64,000 nt of DNA from Myxococcus qinghaiensis (lineage in GTDB: Bacteria > Myxococcota > Myxococcia > Myxococcales > Myxococcaceae). Positions 18,622 through 27,726 of the stretch are shown here, in pieces. The notes under the pieces were generated by a model. That model did not search any database. It was given only the letters and a program-made list of their open reading frames with translations, and was not told where the DNA came from. The position numbers and the translations under genes are program-made. Within the stretch, counting starts at the first letter, position 1, and each line of letters begins with the position of its first letter. Location of the stretch: positions 186,001 to 250,000 of the forward strand of contig NZ_JAKCFA010000011.1 of NCBI RefSeq assembly GCF_024198215.1, in the 5' to 3' direction.

Positions 18622-18971
18622 TGACGTTGGAAGAACTGGTCGAGCAGTTCGCTCGGAATGTCACGGCCCAGACTGATGCCATTCATCGAGGAGATCCCAG
18701 GACGGGGAACAAGCACGCCAAGCAGTACACCGCCGCGCTTCAGGCGCTACGCGCGCAGGGGGATGATGGGCGAGATGCCCTCGCCGTGCTGCTCAAGCAT
18801 CCTCGCATGGATGTTCGAGTCATGGCGGCTGCGTTTCTGCTCCGGTACCGGACAATGGAAGCCAAGGCGGTACTGGAAGCGGCAGCGAACGAGGGAGGGG
18901 TTGCCGCCATCGGAGCGATCATGACACTCCAACGTTGGAAGGACGGAACCTGGGCACTCGACCTGGAGTAA
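18621..18971 (+). CDS. DUF2019/HEAT-like immunity protein for the SitA-like toxin
   Basis: This is a 116-residue, all-helical protein with a DUF2019-like pattern: LEELVEQFARN, GNKHAKQYTAALQALR, then HEAT-like LLKHPRMDVRVMAAAFLLR and AKAVLEAAA. The ATG at 18621 overlaps the toxin stop (TGATG), indicating translational coupling; a GTG one codon earlier is the alternative. DUF2019 proteins often sit beside polymorphic toxins, so immunity by binding the toxin is the natural reading. Confidence 0.75.
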   Translation: MTLEELVEQFARNVTAQTDAIHRGDPRTGNKHAKQYTAALQALRAQGDDGRDALAVLLKHPRMDVRVMAAAFLLRYRTMEAKAVLEAAANEGGVAAIGAIMTLQRWKDGTWALDLE

Positions 18972-19039
18972 CCATCCATTCCCAACACATCCGCTCTTCA
19001 ACCCCAGACACTGTTATTGCCTGATTCCGCAAAGGAGCC

Positions 19040-19414
19040 GTCCTCCTCCGAACCTCTCCGAACCAACTACACAAGATTCGGGACTCGACCGAGGCAGTGG
19101 CTGAGCACGCAGTCCCACGAGGCCCCAGCCGCGGAGATTCCAGGACAGGCAATCGCCACGCCAAACAATACATCGCGGCGCTTCAGCAACTCCGGGAGCA
19201 TGGGAATGCTGATCGGGAAGCCCTTTCCATACTGCTGAAGCATCCCCGCACGGACATTCGCGCCACGGCGGCTGGGCTCTTGCTCCGCTAAAGAACAGCC
19301 GAAGCGAAGGCCGTGTTGGAGGAAGCAGCCAAGGAAGGATGCATCGGCGCCCTCGACTCAATCATGACGCTGCGCCACTGGAAGGACGGAACCTGGGCAC
19401 TCGACCCGGAGTAA
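19040..19414 (+). pseudogene. Broken second toxin-tail/immunity cassette (DUF2019 pseudogene)
   Basis: From about 19055 the sequence repeats the end of the toxin gene (CAGTGG-x-TGAGCACGCAGTCC at ~19095). It then continues without the true junction into a DUF2019 copy: GNRHAKQYIAALQQLR, LLKHPRTDIRATAAGLLLR. The position of Tyr in the intact copy (LLRYRT) is a TAA stop at 19289-19291. The same frame then runs on as RTAEAKAVLEEAAKE to MTLRHWKDGTWALDPE and a normal stop at 19412-19414. The piece lost its start and is a decayed extra cassette. Confidence 0.8.
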
Positions 19415-19544
19415 CCCCTCGTGCCGGAGCCAGGTGACTCCAAAATCGCGCCTCACCATGACCAGGACGCACGTCCCTTCTCGTATCTCCATCGCAGTGC
19501 ACGAACGGGCGACGTGGCTGTCCACTCGCCGGAAGGAGACCCTC

Positions 19545-21488
19545 ATGCGTTCCTACTCATTCCTCTTGGGCGGCTTGCTGCTCGCCGGCTGCGGTGGCTC
19601 GGCGGGCCCTGCTGCTCCCTCGCCGGAAGAATCCCTCACCACTGGACTCACGTATGAGCAATTCAAGGCTTCGCTCTATCAAGAGCCCGACACGGGCCTC
19701 TACCTCGTCGAGGGAGACATCCCCATCCAAGGGGAGGAGAAGCTGCGCGAGTACTACGCCCGGAACGTCCAGCCAGGAGGCCTCATCATCCATCAGACAG
19801 GGGGCGGGGACACGGCGTGGAACGGAGTCCAGGCGAACAACCTCACCTACTGCGTGAGCACGTCCTTGAGCCACCACGCCAAGGTCGTCGAGGCCATGCA
19901 GCGCGCCGCCCTCTTCTGGGAGGCCGAGGCCTACGTCGCGTTCCGCCACGACTTCGGACAGGACGGCAGCTGCAACGCCTTCAACAACACCGTCACCTTC
20001 GACGTGCGCGCCGCCCCGTCCAACGCCCCGTATGACGCGCGAGCCTTCTTCCCCAATGAGGCGCGCTCCGTCCGCAACATCCTCATCCACCCCAACATCG
20101 TCACCCAGGACAGCGTCGACGAGCTGGCCGGCATCCTCACGCACGAGATAGGACACACGCTGGGCTTCCGTCATGAGCACACCCGCTATCCGGGGTCGTC
20201 CTGCGCGGAGACCAACGACTGGCGGGCGCTGACCCCTTTCGACTCCACCTCCGTCATGTATTACAACATCTGCCCTGGCTTCACGGGGCTGTGGCCCATC
20301 CTCAGCGGCTGGGACAAATGGGGCGTCGCGGACAAGTACAAGCGAGGCCCCCAGGTGGTGGCCGGCGACTTCGACGGCAACGGCCTGGATGACGTGCTCG
20401 GCTACCACCCGGGCAACGGTCAGGCGTGGGTGGGGTTCTCCAACACGCTCGGGAGCTGGAGCCGCTCCACCAGCATCATGAGCGCGGGCTTCGACTTCTG
20501 GAACGGCAATGACCGGGTGGTGGTGCTCGACTTCAACAACGATGGCCGCGACGACCTGTTCGTCTACCGTCCCGGGGGCGGTCCCGCCTACGCGATTCGG
20601 GGCAATGCCGACCGCACCTTCACCACCACCACGGCGACGAGCAGCTTCGCCGGCTTCAACTTCAGCGGGCCCCATGACCGCGCCGCCGCGTTCGACTACG
20701 ACACCGATGGCTTCAAGGACCTCTTCTTCTACCGTCCGGGTGGCGGCGTGGCCTGGGTGGCCCGGAGCAACGGCGACGGGACATTCTCACAGGCCTTCGC
20801 CAGCACCTCGGGCATCGCCGGCTTCGCGCTCCAGGATTCCCGCGACCAGGTGCGGGTGCTCGACTCCAACAACGATGGCCGCGACGACCTGTTCTTCTTC
20901 CGCCCGGGCGGCAACCTGGCCGCATTGATTCGCAACACCACGACGGGCTTCACCGGCAACCAGGCGTTCGGCTTCATGGGCTTCGACTTCCTGGACGGCA
21001 ACGATGACGTGGTGGTGCTCGACTTCAACGGAGACAACCGTGACGACCTGCTGATGTACCGGCCGGGGCATGGCGTCGCCTACCTGGCACGCAGCCTCGC
21101 CACGGGCGGCTACTCCCTGCAGTCCGGAAGCAACTCGGGCATCGGGGGGTATGACCTGCTGGACCGTTGGGACCGGGCGGTGAAGCTCGACTTCAACAAC
21201 GACGGCTTCGACGACCTGTTCTTCCATCGTCGAGGCAGCCAGGCCGCCTACATGCTCCAGAGCAATGGCGCGGGTGGCTTCTCCATCGCCTACGGCGGGT
21301 TGGGCATCGGCGGCACCTGGGCGTATGACTTCACCCAGCACCAGGACAAGGTCGTCGTCCTGGACCACGACAACGACCAGCGCGACGACGTCTACCTCTA
21401 CCGCGCGGACAGCTACCGTCAGGTCCAGTCCATGGCCAACGGCCAGTTCCTCTCCTTCTTCCCGGACGCGGCCATCGCGCCCTGGTGA
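19545..21488 (+). CDS. Metzincin metalloprotease lipoprotein with FG-GAP/VCBS-type repeats
   Basis: This is a 647-residue lipoprotein (start preceded by GGAAGGAG; lipobox LLAGC, Cys16). The catalytic domain carries HEIGHTLGFRH (His200, Glu201, His204, His210) and the Met-turn SVMYY (Met238), a metzincin zinc site close to M10/M12 peptidases. Residues ~295-640 hold about seven repeats of the form VVVLDFNNDGRDDLFVYRPGG. These are calcium-binding FG-GAP/VCBS-like blades that would fold as a beta-propeller. Probably a cell-surface protease with an adhesion or substrate-binding propeller. It starts 130 bp after the island. Confidence 0.8.
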   Translation: MRSYSFLLGGLLLAGCGGSAGPAAPSPEESLTTGLTYEQFKASLYQEPDTGLYLVEGDIPIQGEEKLREYYARNVQPGGLIIHQTGGGDTAWNGVQANNLTYCVSTSLSHHAKVVEAMQRAALFWEAEAYVAFRHDFGQDGSCNAFNNTVTFDVRAAPSNAPYDARAFFPNEARSVRNILIHPNIVTQDSVDELAGILTHEIGHTLGFRHEHTRYPGSSCAETNDWRALTPFDSTSVMYYNICPGFTGLWPILSGWDKWGVADKYKRGPQVVAGDFDGNGLDDVLGYHPGNGQAWVGFSNTLGSWSRSTSIMSAGFDFWNGNDRVVVLDFNNDGRDDLFVYRPGGGPAYAIRGNADRTFTTTTATSSFAGFNFSGPHDRAAAFDYDTDGFKDLFFYRPGGGVAWVARSNGDGTFSQAFASTSGIAGFALQDSRDQVRVLDSNNDGRDDLFFFRPGGNLAALIRNTTTGFTGNQAFGFMGFDFLDGNDDVVVLDFNGDNRDDLLMYRPGHGVAYLARSLATGGYSLQSGSNSGIGGYDLLDRWDRAVKLDFNNDGFDDLFFHRRGSQAAYMLQSNGAGGFSIAYGGLGIGGTWAYDFTQHQDKVVVLDHDNDQRDDVYLYRADSYRQVQSMANGQFLSFFPDAAIAPW

Positions 21489-21515
21489 AAGGCCCCTGCG
21501 CCTCTCGCGGACTTC

Positions 21516-21545
21516 CAACGCGGCACGAGTCGACGTGCCGCGTTG
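21516..21545. terminator. Bidirectional terminator hairpin between convergent genes
   Basis: CAACGCGGCACG (21516-21527) and CGTGCCGCGTTG (21534-21545) pair perfectly over 12 bp with a six-base loop, between two converging stop codons. Confidence 0.65.
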
Positions 21546-21554
21546 CTCGACGGC

Positions 21555-23087
21555 TCAGGGGAGCTTGAAGACGCGCAGGTTCTCCTCGCCCTTGCGCACG
21601 TAGACGAGGGCGTGGTGCGTCGCGAGGTAGAAGAGGCGGTTCTTCACCAGCTCATGCCACCCGCCGAAGGCGCCGGCCTCGTACTGGGGCGCCTCGCGCA
21701 GCGTGAGGGCCACCGGGTCCACCTCGTAGGTCCGGTACTCGAAGCTCCCATCGCCATCGCGGTCATACCGGAACGCGGCGATGTAGCGATTGAGCGGAGG
21801 CACGTAGGCGAACACCGTCCCCTCGAAGTATTCGCTGAAGCAGCGCGCACGCACCAGGTCGCTCGTGAGCTTCAGCTCGCCCCACTTCGTCGTGTCCAGG
21901 TCGTAGGTAATCAGTCGGGGAAAGTGCACGTGCGGCTCCTCGTGCCCCGGAGCCGGGAAGCTCACCAGCGTGCGCCCCACCCTGGCCATCTGCGCGAAAA
22001 ACCAGACGGGAGGCGTGATGACCTCCCACTTCCAGGACGTGTCCGCGTCTCCGAACGACCACCACCGCGAATAGTTGCCGTTCTCCGTGGGGCCAAACAC
22101 ATAACGGCCAGCCACCTCGTCCCAGAACGTCCACCCTGCAGCGCCACCGTAACCCGTCTCTCCATTGTAGGAGGCACCCGGGGTGTTGAACGGGTTGTGG
22201 CGCGTCCACTTGCGCGTCGTCAGGCTGTAGCGCCACATGCGCCGGACGCCAAAGGCAACCTCATCGAGGTCCGGGTTGTAGACGAGCCCGTTGTAGGTAT
22301 GACGGGCCGTGGGGTTGCCTGTCGAGGCAGCGGGCCGGACCGGGTCGAAGAACTCGTCCCCGGAGACGTCGCTGTCCGGATGCGTCCTGGCGTACTCCGA
22401 GGCGGGAGGATAGCTGCTGTACGTATTCCCCCAGGGAACCCCCGCCCAGTTCGCCGAGTGGTCCGGGAGCTGCTCGATGCTCCAGCGCATCTTCGACATG
22501 TCGAAGCGATAGATGCCGTTGTTGGAGCTGTCCGCATGGCCCCCACCAAAAGCCCACCAACGCGCGCGCGGCGCATCCAGCGCGACGCCAGAGTACGCGT
22601 TGATGACCCCGGCGATGCCCTGGGAGCCCAGGTCTCGGAAGCCAGGCAGCGCCGCCTTGACCTCCGCGTCGAGGGTGGTGAGCGGCGTCCCCGCGACTTC
22701 AATCCACCGGTCCTTCGGGACGAGCGCCCATGACGCCTCGTTCACCAGCCCCGTCGCGTCGCGCCCCGGCGTCCACACGTTGCCCACCAGCGTGCCCGTC
22801 TCCGTGCCCTGGCCCCAGGTGAACTCGGGAGGTGTGTGTGGCCCACCATCCGGTGAGGTCGTCCCACCATCCGGCGAAGGCCCTCCGTCCGGCGAAGGCC
22901 CTCCGTCCGGCGAAGTCGTCCCGCCGTCAGGAGAAGGTCCTCCATCCGGTGAGCTCGTCCCACCGTCGGGCGAGGGCTGTTCCCCGGGGGAAGGATCGCC
23001 CGAGTCGCACCCCGCGACGACGCCGACCGAGAGCGACACGATGAGAATCCAAGAAGACAAACGTCGGCTCAGACGGCCCGTGGTCAT
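21555..23087 (-). CDS. Lipoprotein with SPDGG-repeat linker and kelch-like propeller
   Basis: This is a 510-residue lipoprotein (lipobox VAGC, Cys27). Residues ~30-85 are about eight copies of a (S)PSPDGG unit, a flexible surface linker common in myxobacterial lipoproteins. The remaining ~425 residues contain several blocks with W-x-F/GG-H-x-D, MWRYSLTTRKW and similar motifs. They resemble kelch-type beta-propeller blades, with no visible catalytic site. It may bind a ligand at the cell surface. Function unknown. Confidence 0.6.
   Translation of the reverse strand: MTTGRLSRRLSSWILIVSLSVGVVAGCDSGDPSPGEQPSPDGGTSSPDGGPSPDGGTTSPDGGPSPDGGPSPDGGTTSPDGGPHTPPEFTWGQGTETGTLVGNVWTPGRDATGLVNEASWALVPKDRWIEVAGTPLTTLDAEVKAALPGFRDLGSQGIAGVINAYSGVALDAPRARWWAFGGGHADSSNNGIYRFDMSKMRWSIEQLPDHSANWAGVPWGNTYSSYPPASEYARTHPDSDVSGDEFFDPVRPAASTGNPTARHTYNGLVYNPDLDEVAFGVRRMWRYSLTTRKWTRHNPFNTPGASYNGETGYGGAAGWTFWDEVAGRYVFGPTENGNYSRWWSFGDADTSWKWEVITPPVWFFAQMARVGRTLVSFPAPGHEEPHVHFPRLITYDLDTTKWGELKLTSDLVRARCFSEYFEGTVFAYVPPLNRYIAAFRYDRDGDGSFEYRTYEVDPVALTLREAPQYEAGAFGGWHELVKNRLFYLATHHALVYVRKGEENLRVFKLP
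22840..22990 (-). repeat. In-frame tandem repeat encoding the SPDGG linker
   Basis: Near-identical units of 15-18 bases (CCACCATCCGG-type on the plus strand) are repeated about eight times inside the lipoprotein gene. They encode S-P-D-G-G blocks and are prone to length change by slippage. Confidence 0.75.
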
Positions 23088-23295
23088 TCACTGTTCCCAA
23101 GACAAAGAGGCTGAACGCCTGCGCGTCGACCCAAGGCAAGTGACATGCCATGGGGCACGCGCCCGAGCGTCCCCGTGGAGGCGCGTGGCGACACCGGCCC
23201 GCGGGCCTGAAGACAGGGGGGGACCACCCCACATCGTGGGGCCCGCGTGCCCCACAGTCCCCATCAGACGAGGTCCAGGTCTATGGTCCGGCCCC

Positions 23296-23982
23296 ATGAA
23301 TCTCGTCATCACAGGCGCCAACCGTGGCATCGGCCTCGAGCTCACCCGGCAATCCCTCACGCGAGGCGACACCGTGCACGCAGGCGTCCGCGAGCCCGCG
23401 CAGGCCCGTGAGCTCACCGCTCTCGTGGGAACCTCGGGTGCCCGGCTGCATGTGCGGGCCCTCGATGTGGCCCGCGACGAGAGCGTGCACGCGTTCGCCG
23501 CCGCGCTGACGGGGCCGGTGGACCTGCTCATCAACAACGCGGGCCGGCGCACCCGGACCGACGACCTCGAGGACCTCTCGCTCGAGGACGCACTCCAGAT
23601 GCTGCAGGTGAACGCGCTCGGAGCTCTGCGCGTGACGCGCGCCTTGCTGCCGCGCCTTCGCGAGGCACGCGGGGCGAAAATCGCGAGCCTCAGCTCGGGG
23701 CTCGGCTCCCTCTCCGACAACACGTCGGGCGGAGGCTACGGCTACCGGATGTCGAAAGCGGCGCTGAACATGGCCACGCGCTCGCTCGCGGCGGACCTGC
23801 GCGGCGAAGGGCTCATCGCGGTGGCCATCAGCCCCGGCTGGGTTCAGACAGACATGGGAGGCGCGAGCGCACCGACGCAGGTGTCCGAGTCCGCCGCGGG
23901 GCTGCTCGCGGTGCTGGACCGCCTGACGTTGGGAGACAGCGGCGGCTTCTTCGACTTCCGAGGACAGCGCATCGACTGGTGA
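23296..23982 (+). CDS. Short-chain dehydrogenase/reductase
   Basis: This is a 228-residue classical SDR: TGANRGIG cofactor loop (residues 6-13), NNAG (80-83), catalytic Ser near 133 and YRMSK (Tyr150, Lys154). Use of NAD(P)H is expected; substrate unknown. The ATG at 23296 is where homology begins; the longer frame upstream overlaps the divergent gene. It appears monocistronic. Confidence 0.8.
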   Translation: MNLVITGANRGIGLELTRQSLTRGDTVHAGVREPAQARELTALVGTSGARLHVRALDVARDESVHAFAAALTGPVDLLINNAGRRTRTDDLEDLSLEDALQMLQVNALGALRVTRALLPRLREARGAKIASLSSGLGSLSDNTSGGGYGYRMSKAALNMATRSLAADLRGEGLIAVAISPGWVQTDMGGASAPTQVSESAAGLLAVLDRLTLGDSGGFFDFRGQRIDW

Positions 23983-24107
23983 GGACAGCGGCTTCACTCC
24001 TCAGTCCACATCCCGACATCTGACAATCATTCGCAGACGAGCAACCGGGGACCTCGCGGGCCGACAATCTATACTCGCCATCCCGCCCTCCCACACATGA
24101 GGTCATC

Positions 24108-25886
24108 ATGATGATGCGTCCCCCGCGCCCACTCTGGACGATTCTGTCGACGTGCGCCCTGTGGCTCTTCGCGTTTCCGGGCTGCGATGACTCCCCTTCC
24201 CCTGGGGACCCGGACGCGGGAATCGAAGACTCGGGAACTCCTGACGCGAGTACACCTGATTCGGGCCCCGAGGACGCGGGCACTGCCGACGCGGGCTCCG
24301 AGGACGCGGGCACTCCCGACGCGGGCCCCGAGGACGCGGGCACTCCCGATGCCGGGCCCTATGTCTGGGATGGCACGTATGTGGAACAGGAGGACCTGGG
24401 GGACTGGACGGACACCGGCCCCCGCGACACCTGCCGCTTCCTGGCGGAGAACGACCCCAGTCCCACCGCCTGCGAGTCCCTGGAGGGCTTCGACCTGTCG
24501 AGCTGTGACATGGACGCGCTCGCGGGCTTGGAGCAGCGAGGCATCTACAGGGGATGGGCTCGCAGCGACCGGGTCGTCCCCCCCGGCGAGCCCGCGAGAG
24601 ATGGCTCGGGCCGGCAATCCGTTGGCTTCCGGCTCTTCGACGACGGTACGCCGGACACGCAAGGCAGCAACACCGTCATCCAGCGACAGACACGGGACGG
24701 CAAGTTCTACCTGGTCAGTCAGAGAACCCATCCCGTCACCGGCACGGTCACCCTCGCGCTCGCGGGCTGTCATGTCCCCAGGCCCGGAGTCATCACCGGG
24801 TGCTTCGTGAACTGCTCCACCAAGGGCTTCTACAGCCGGAACATGGGGACCTTCGAGGTCCACCGCCTGGCCTGGTCCGGACGTGAGGCGGAGTCCTCCG
24901 GAGGGCTGAAGCTCGTCTCGGAGCTGTCCACCCCGGTGGGCCTGCCGGTGGACGTCTTCGTCACCCAGGAGCACGCCTACGTCGTCTCCGACAACCGGTC
25001 ACCGCGGGTGGGCGGACTCAGCGTGTTCGACGTCCGGGACCGGAAGAACCCCGTCCTCAAGACGACGCTCAGCCTGCCCGGCGACACGTCCTGGAACGGA
25101 GTCTGGGCCCACGGCAACGCGCTCTACATCGCCAGCAATGTCTCGGGCGTCGTTGTCTATGACATCTCGCAACCCGACGCGCCCACCTTCGTGCGCGTGC
25201 TGACCGCGGACTTTGGCGTCCACACGGTGCTGGTGGATGGGGAGCGGCTGTATGCCATGTCCCCTTCCGCCGGCACCTTCGTCTATGACGTGTCCACGCC
25301 CCTGGAGCCCCGGCTGGTCACCCTCATCAATCTGCCCGAGGAATTCTCCATCGGTGGACCCCATGACGCCTTCGCGTATCAGGGCCGTCTCCACATCAGC
25401 AACGCGTACAGCGGCTACTCCGTCGTCGACGTCACGAACCTGGAGGACGCGCGCCACCTGGGCCAGTACTCCCATTACGGATTCACCTTCTCGCACCACA
25501 GCGCGGTGGGGACGTTCGGCGGGCGCACCATCGCCTTCGTGGGCGGCGAGTTCGAGGGCTCCTACGTCCGTGTGCTCGACACCAGCGACCCCGCACGCAT
25601 TCCGAAGCTGGGGGAGTTCCGCATGCGCGCCATCACCTCCATGCACAACCTGCTCTTGCGCGGCAACCTGCTGTACGTCGCCTGGTACCACGAGGGCCTG
25701 CGCGTGCTCGACGTGAGCAATCCCACGCAGCCCCGCCAGGTCGCGCACTTCAACACCTTCCGAGAGACAGACCCGTACCGCATCGACGGCATCTTCGACG
25801 GCGCCTTCGGGGTGCGCATCCCCGGGGACGGCCACGTCTACGTCGTGGACTCGTCGCGCGGGTTGATCATCCTCAACGAACTCTGA
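24108..25886 (+). CDS. LVIVD-repeat beta-propeller lipoprotein
   Basis: This is a 592-residue lipoprotein (lipobox FPGC, Cys26; three consecutive ATGs at 24108-24116, any may start). A PDAG/EDAG-rich linker covers residues ~33-85. The C-terminal ~350 residues hold repeats of the LVIVD type (GVVVYDISQPDAP, YSVVDVTNLEDA, LRVLDVSNPTQP), which form a beta-propeller on the surface of many bacteria. The middle has a Cys-containing domain (CRFLAEN, CESLEGF, CDMD). No enzyme signature was seen. Confidence 0.7.
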   Translation: MMMRPPRPLWTILSTCALWLFAFPGCDDSPSPGDPDAGIEDSGTPDASTPDSGPEDAGTADAGSEDAGTPDAGPEDAGTPDAGPYVWDGTYVEQEDLGDWTDTGPRDTCRFLAENDPSPTACESLEGFDLSSCDMDALAGLEQRGIYRGWARSDRVVPPGEPARDGSGRQSVGFRLFDDGTPDTQGSNTVIQRQTRDGKFYLVSQRTHPVTGTVTLALAGCHVPRPGVITGCFVNCSTKGFYSRNMGTFEVHRLAWSGREAESSGGLKLVSELSTPVGLPVDVFVTQEHAYVVSDNRSPRVGGLSVFDVRDRKNPVLKTTLSLPGDTSWNGVWAHGNALYIASNVSGVVVYDISQPDAPTFVRVLTADFGVHTVLVDGERLYAMSPSAGTFVYDVSTPLEPRLVTLINLPEEFSIGGPHDAFAYQGRLHISNAYSGYSVVDVTNLEDARHLGQYSHYGFTFSHHSAVGTFGGRTIAFVGGEFEGSYVRVLDTSDPARIPKLGEFRMRAITSMHNLLLRGNLLYVAWYHEGLRVLDVSNPTQPRQVAHFNTFRETDPYRIDGIFDGAFGVRIPGDGHVYVVDSSRGLIILNEL

Positions 25887-26019
25887 GTGTCTCCGCGTTG
25901 TCCAGGGCCGCTTCTCTCCGTCGGCTCCGCGCCCTTGATGACGCTCATTCATGGGGTGCGGAGATGCCGCTGGCGGGCCGGGGGCGTCTTGTACTTTGGT
26001 CAGCGCACAGGAGGCCTCC

Positions 26020-26991
26020 ATGCCCAGCGTCCGCGACTCCCGCCTTTGCCTGCACCCATCCGTCCTTGCCGTCGTTTTGGCGCTGTCTTGTACCCGTGCG
26101 CTCGCCGCCGATGCACCGTTCCCGGCCAACGGCGTCCGGCACGGCGACCAGCTTTTCCGCGACGCCGCGCAGGCCTGTGCGGCGTTCGTCAAGGGTTTCG
26201 GCCGGGGCGGCATGGGCGGTGCGCCGGCGTATGAAGGACAGGGAGCCTTCCGGTGCTACTTCAAGGACGGAGACGACGAGAAGGACCAGGTCGCCGCGAA
26301 TGTCGACTGCCCGCCGCAGGCAAGTGCCGCGGGACCCTCGACCTGCCGCTGCGACGGAGCACTCGTCCACGTCAAAGGGGCTTGCGTTGAACCCAGCCAG
26401 GCCTCGGCGGACTCGATGGATGACGGCGTCCGCGCCGGACCGGGCAAGGTGGCGGCAGAGGACGCGAAGGATGACGGCGGCGCCTGTGCGGAGCTCGACG
26501 CTCTTGCTGGTGAGGCTTTGAGGAATGAGCTCGTCAAACGGGTGGACACCCTGAAAGAGCGCGCCCATTCCGAATTCGCCGCCGACCCCAGCGTCGCCAT
26601 GCAGGTGCTGACCGACAACGAGGTCGCCTATATGTTCGGCGGAGGCGGGTATCGGCCCAATCCCAACGTCGGTCCGGGCAAGAACGTGGAGACGATGACC
26701 GAGGGGTTGTTCAACGTGCTGTACGGCAAAGCCCTCGAGCGACTGACGGCGCGCCACCTGAAGGGCGACATCTGCGTCTCCAGCTACCTCGACCATTTGT
26801 CAGACGTCGCCCAGATGAACAAGGGAGGGGCCCCCGACTTCGCTGGTAAAGGCAAAGCGACGGGGTTGGAGATCGACATCACGACGCCACAGCAGGTCCT
26901 GGTCAAGAAGCGGGAGGGCAAGCAGTACAGGTTCATCACCTATGAGCGACGGCTGCGGCTGAACGAGGCCGGCATCGCGGTGAAGCTTTAG
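26020..26991 (+). CDS. Secreted protein with restriction-endonuclease-like C-terminal domain
   Basis: This is a 323-residue exported protein (CAGGAGG before the ATG; signal peptide ending ALAA). The middle has Cys pairs and a low-complexity Ala/Asp stretch. The last ~60 residues read APDFAGKG, GLEIDITT (282-289) and FITYER. This order (PDF, then E-x-D-x-T, then TY) resembles the restriction-endonuclease-fold domains that end many polymorphic toxins. No obvious immunity gene follows; the next gene is convergent and encodes an exported protein. It may be a secreted nuclease or antibacterial effector, but the catalytic Lys is not certain. Confidence 0.5.
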   Translation: MPSVRDSRLCLHPSVLAVVLALSCTRALAADAPFPANGVRHGDQLFRDAAQACAAFVKGFGRGGMGGAPAYEGQGAFRCYFKDGDDEKDQVAANVDCPPQASAAGPSTCRCDGALVHVKGACVEPSQASADSMDDGVRAGPGKVAAEDAKDDGGACAELDALAGEALRNELVKRVDTLKERAHSEFAADPSVAMQVLTDNEVAYMFGGGGYRPNPNVGPGKNVETMTEGLFNVLYGKALERLTARHLKGDICVSSYLDHLSDVAQMNKGGAPDFAGKGKATGLEIDITTPQQVLVKKREGKQYRFITYERRLRLNEAGIAVKL

Positions 26992-27001
26992 CGCCGCTAT
27001 T

Positions 27002-27025
27002 GCGCCCCTCTGTATCGTGGGGCGC
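27002..27025 (+). terminator. Possible terminator hairpin between convergent genes
   Basis: GCGCCCC (27002-27008) pairs with GGGGCGC (27019-27025) around a ten-base loop, about ten bases after the stop codon. No T-run. Confidence 0.35.
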
Positions 27026-27064
27026 CACCCCATTCCGCGCCGGGCGCCCGTCGGCGGTGGTCCG

Positions 27065-27589
27065 TCAGTTCTTGACGACGGTGGTGATGCTCAGCGGCGT
27101 CGGAGTGCCGATGAAGCTCCCGGAGACGTTGGTGCACGGCATGGGCACCTGCGAAAAGTCCGCGGCGTAGTAGCCGTACGTGGAGCCATTGCCCTTCTCG
27201 TAGAACTCCTGGCCGTCCGGGAGGACCACCTTCCAGACGTAGTTGATGCTCGTGTACTGCGTGGACGACCGCGCCCGGATGACACCTGTCACCGTGGTGC
27301 CCCAGTGGTACGGCGCCACGGCCGGCGCCTCGACGGTCTGCGGCGCCGGAGCCCAGTCGAACGTGCTGGACGGGCCCGAGCTTCCGCCCCAGCCGTAGAT
27401 GAGGAACACGCTGGTCCCCCAGGGCAGGTCATCGTTGCGGTACGTGAGGGTGATTTCCGCCTGCGAGGTGCTGAAGTAGCCGCACGTGTTGAGCACCGTC
27501 CGCGCCTGGACCCACTGCGAGGCGGCAAGGGCCGAGGTGGACGTGAGCATCAGGGCGAGCACGAGCGCGGAGCGGGAAAGTCGGGACAT
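27065..27589 (-). CDS. Small secreted protein of unknown function
   Basis: This is a 174-residue protein with a signal peptide (SRLSRSALVLALMLTSTSALA, cleavage after ALA). The mature part is rich in Thr, Tyr, Trp and beta-type segments and has two Cys residues (NTCGYF, MPCTNV). It resembles small Ig-like or jelly-roll exported domains, but no family could be named. The start at 27589 has a weak GGAG upstream; the frame continues further without a signal. Confidence 0.6.
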   Translation of the reverse strand: MSRLSRSALVLALMLTSTSALAASQWVQARTVLNTCGYFSTSQAEITLTYRNDDLPWGTSVFLIYGWGGSSGPSSTFDWAPAPQTVEAPAVAPYHWGTTVTGVIRARSSTQYTSINYVWKVVLPDGQEFYEKGNGSTYGYYAADFSQVPMPCTNVSGSFIGTPTPLSITTVVKN

Positions 27590-27726
27590 GCGAAGACTCC
27601 AGGGTGTGTTGTGACGACCGCGTCCTCTACCAGAGCCAGGGGGTGCGCTGGAACCCAGGGAAACGACGACATGCTTGAATCCGCCGGTCCGACACGAGCA
27701 ACCTCGCCCGTCGAGCACGGCCACGC

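Noticed and set aside
22840..22990. CRISPR-like spaced repeat
   Set aside because: The units are contiguous and in frame with a lipoprotein linker; there are no spacers of constant length.
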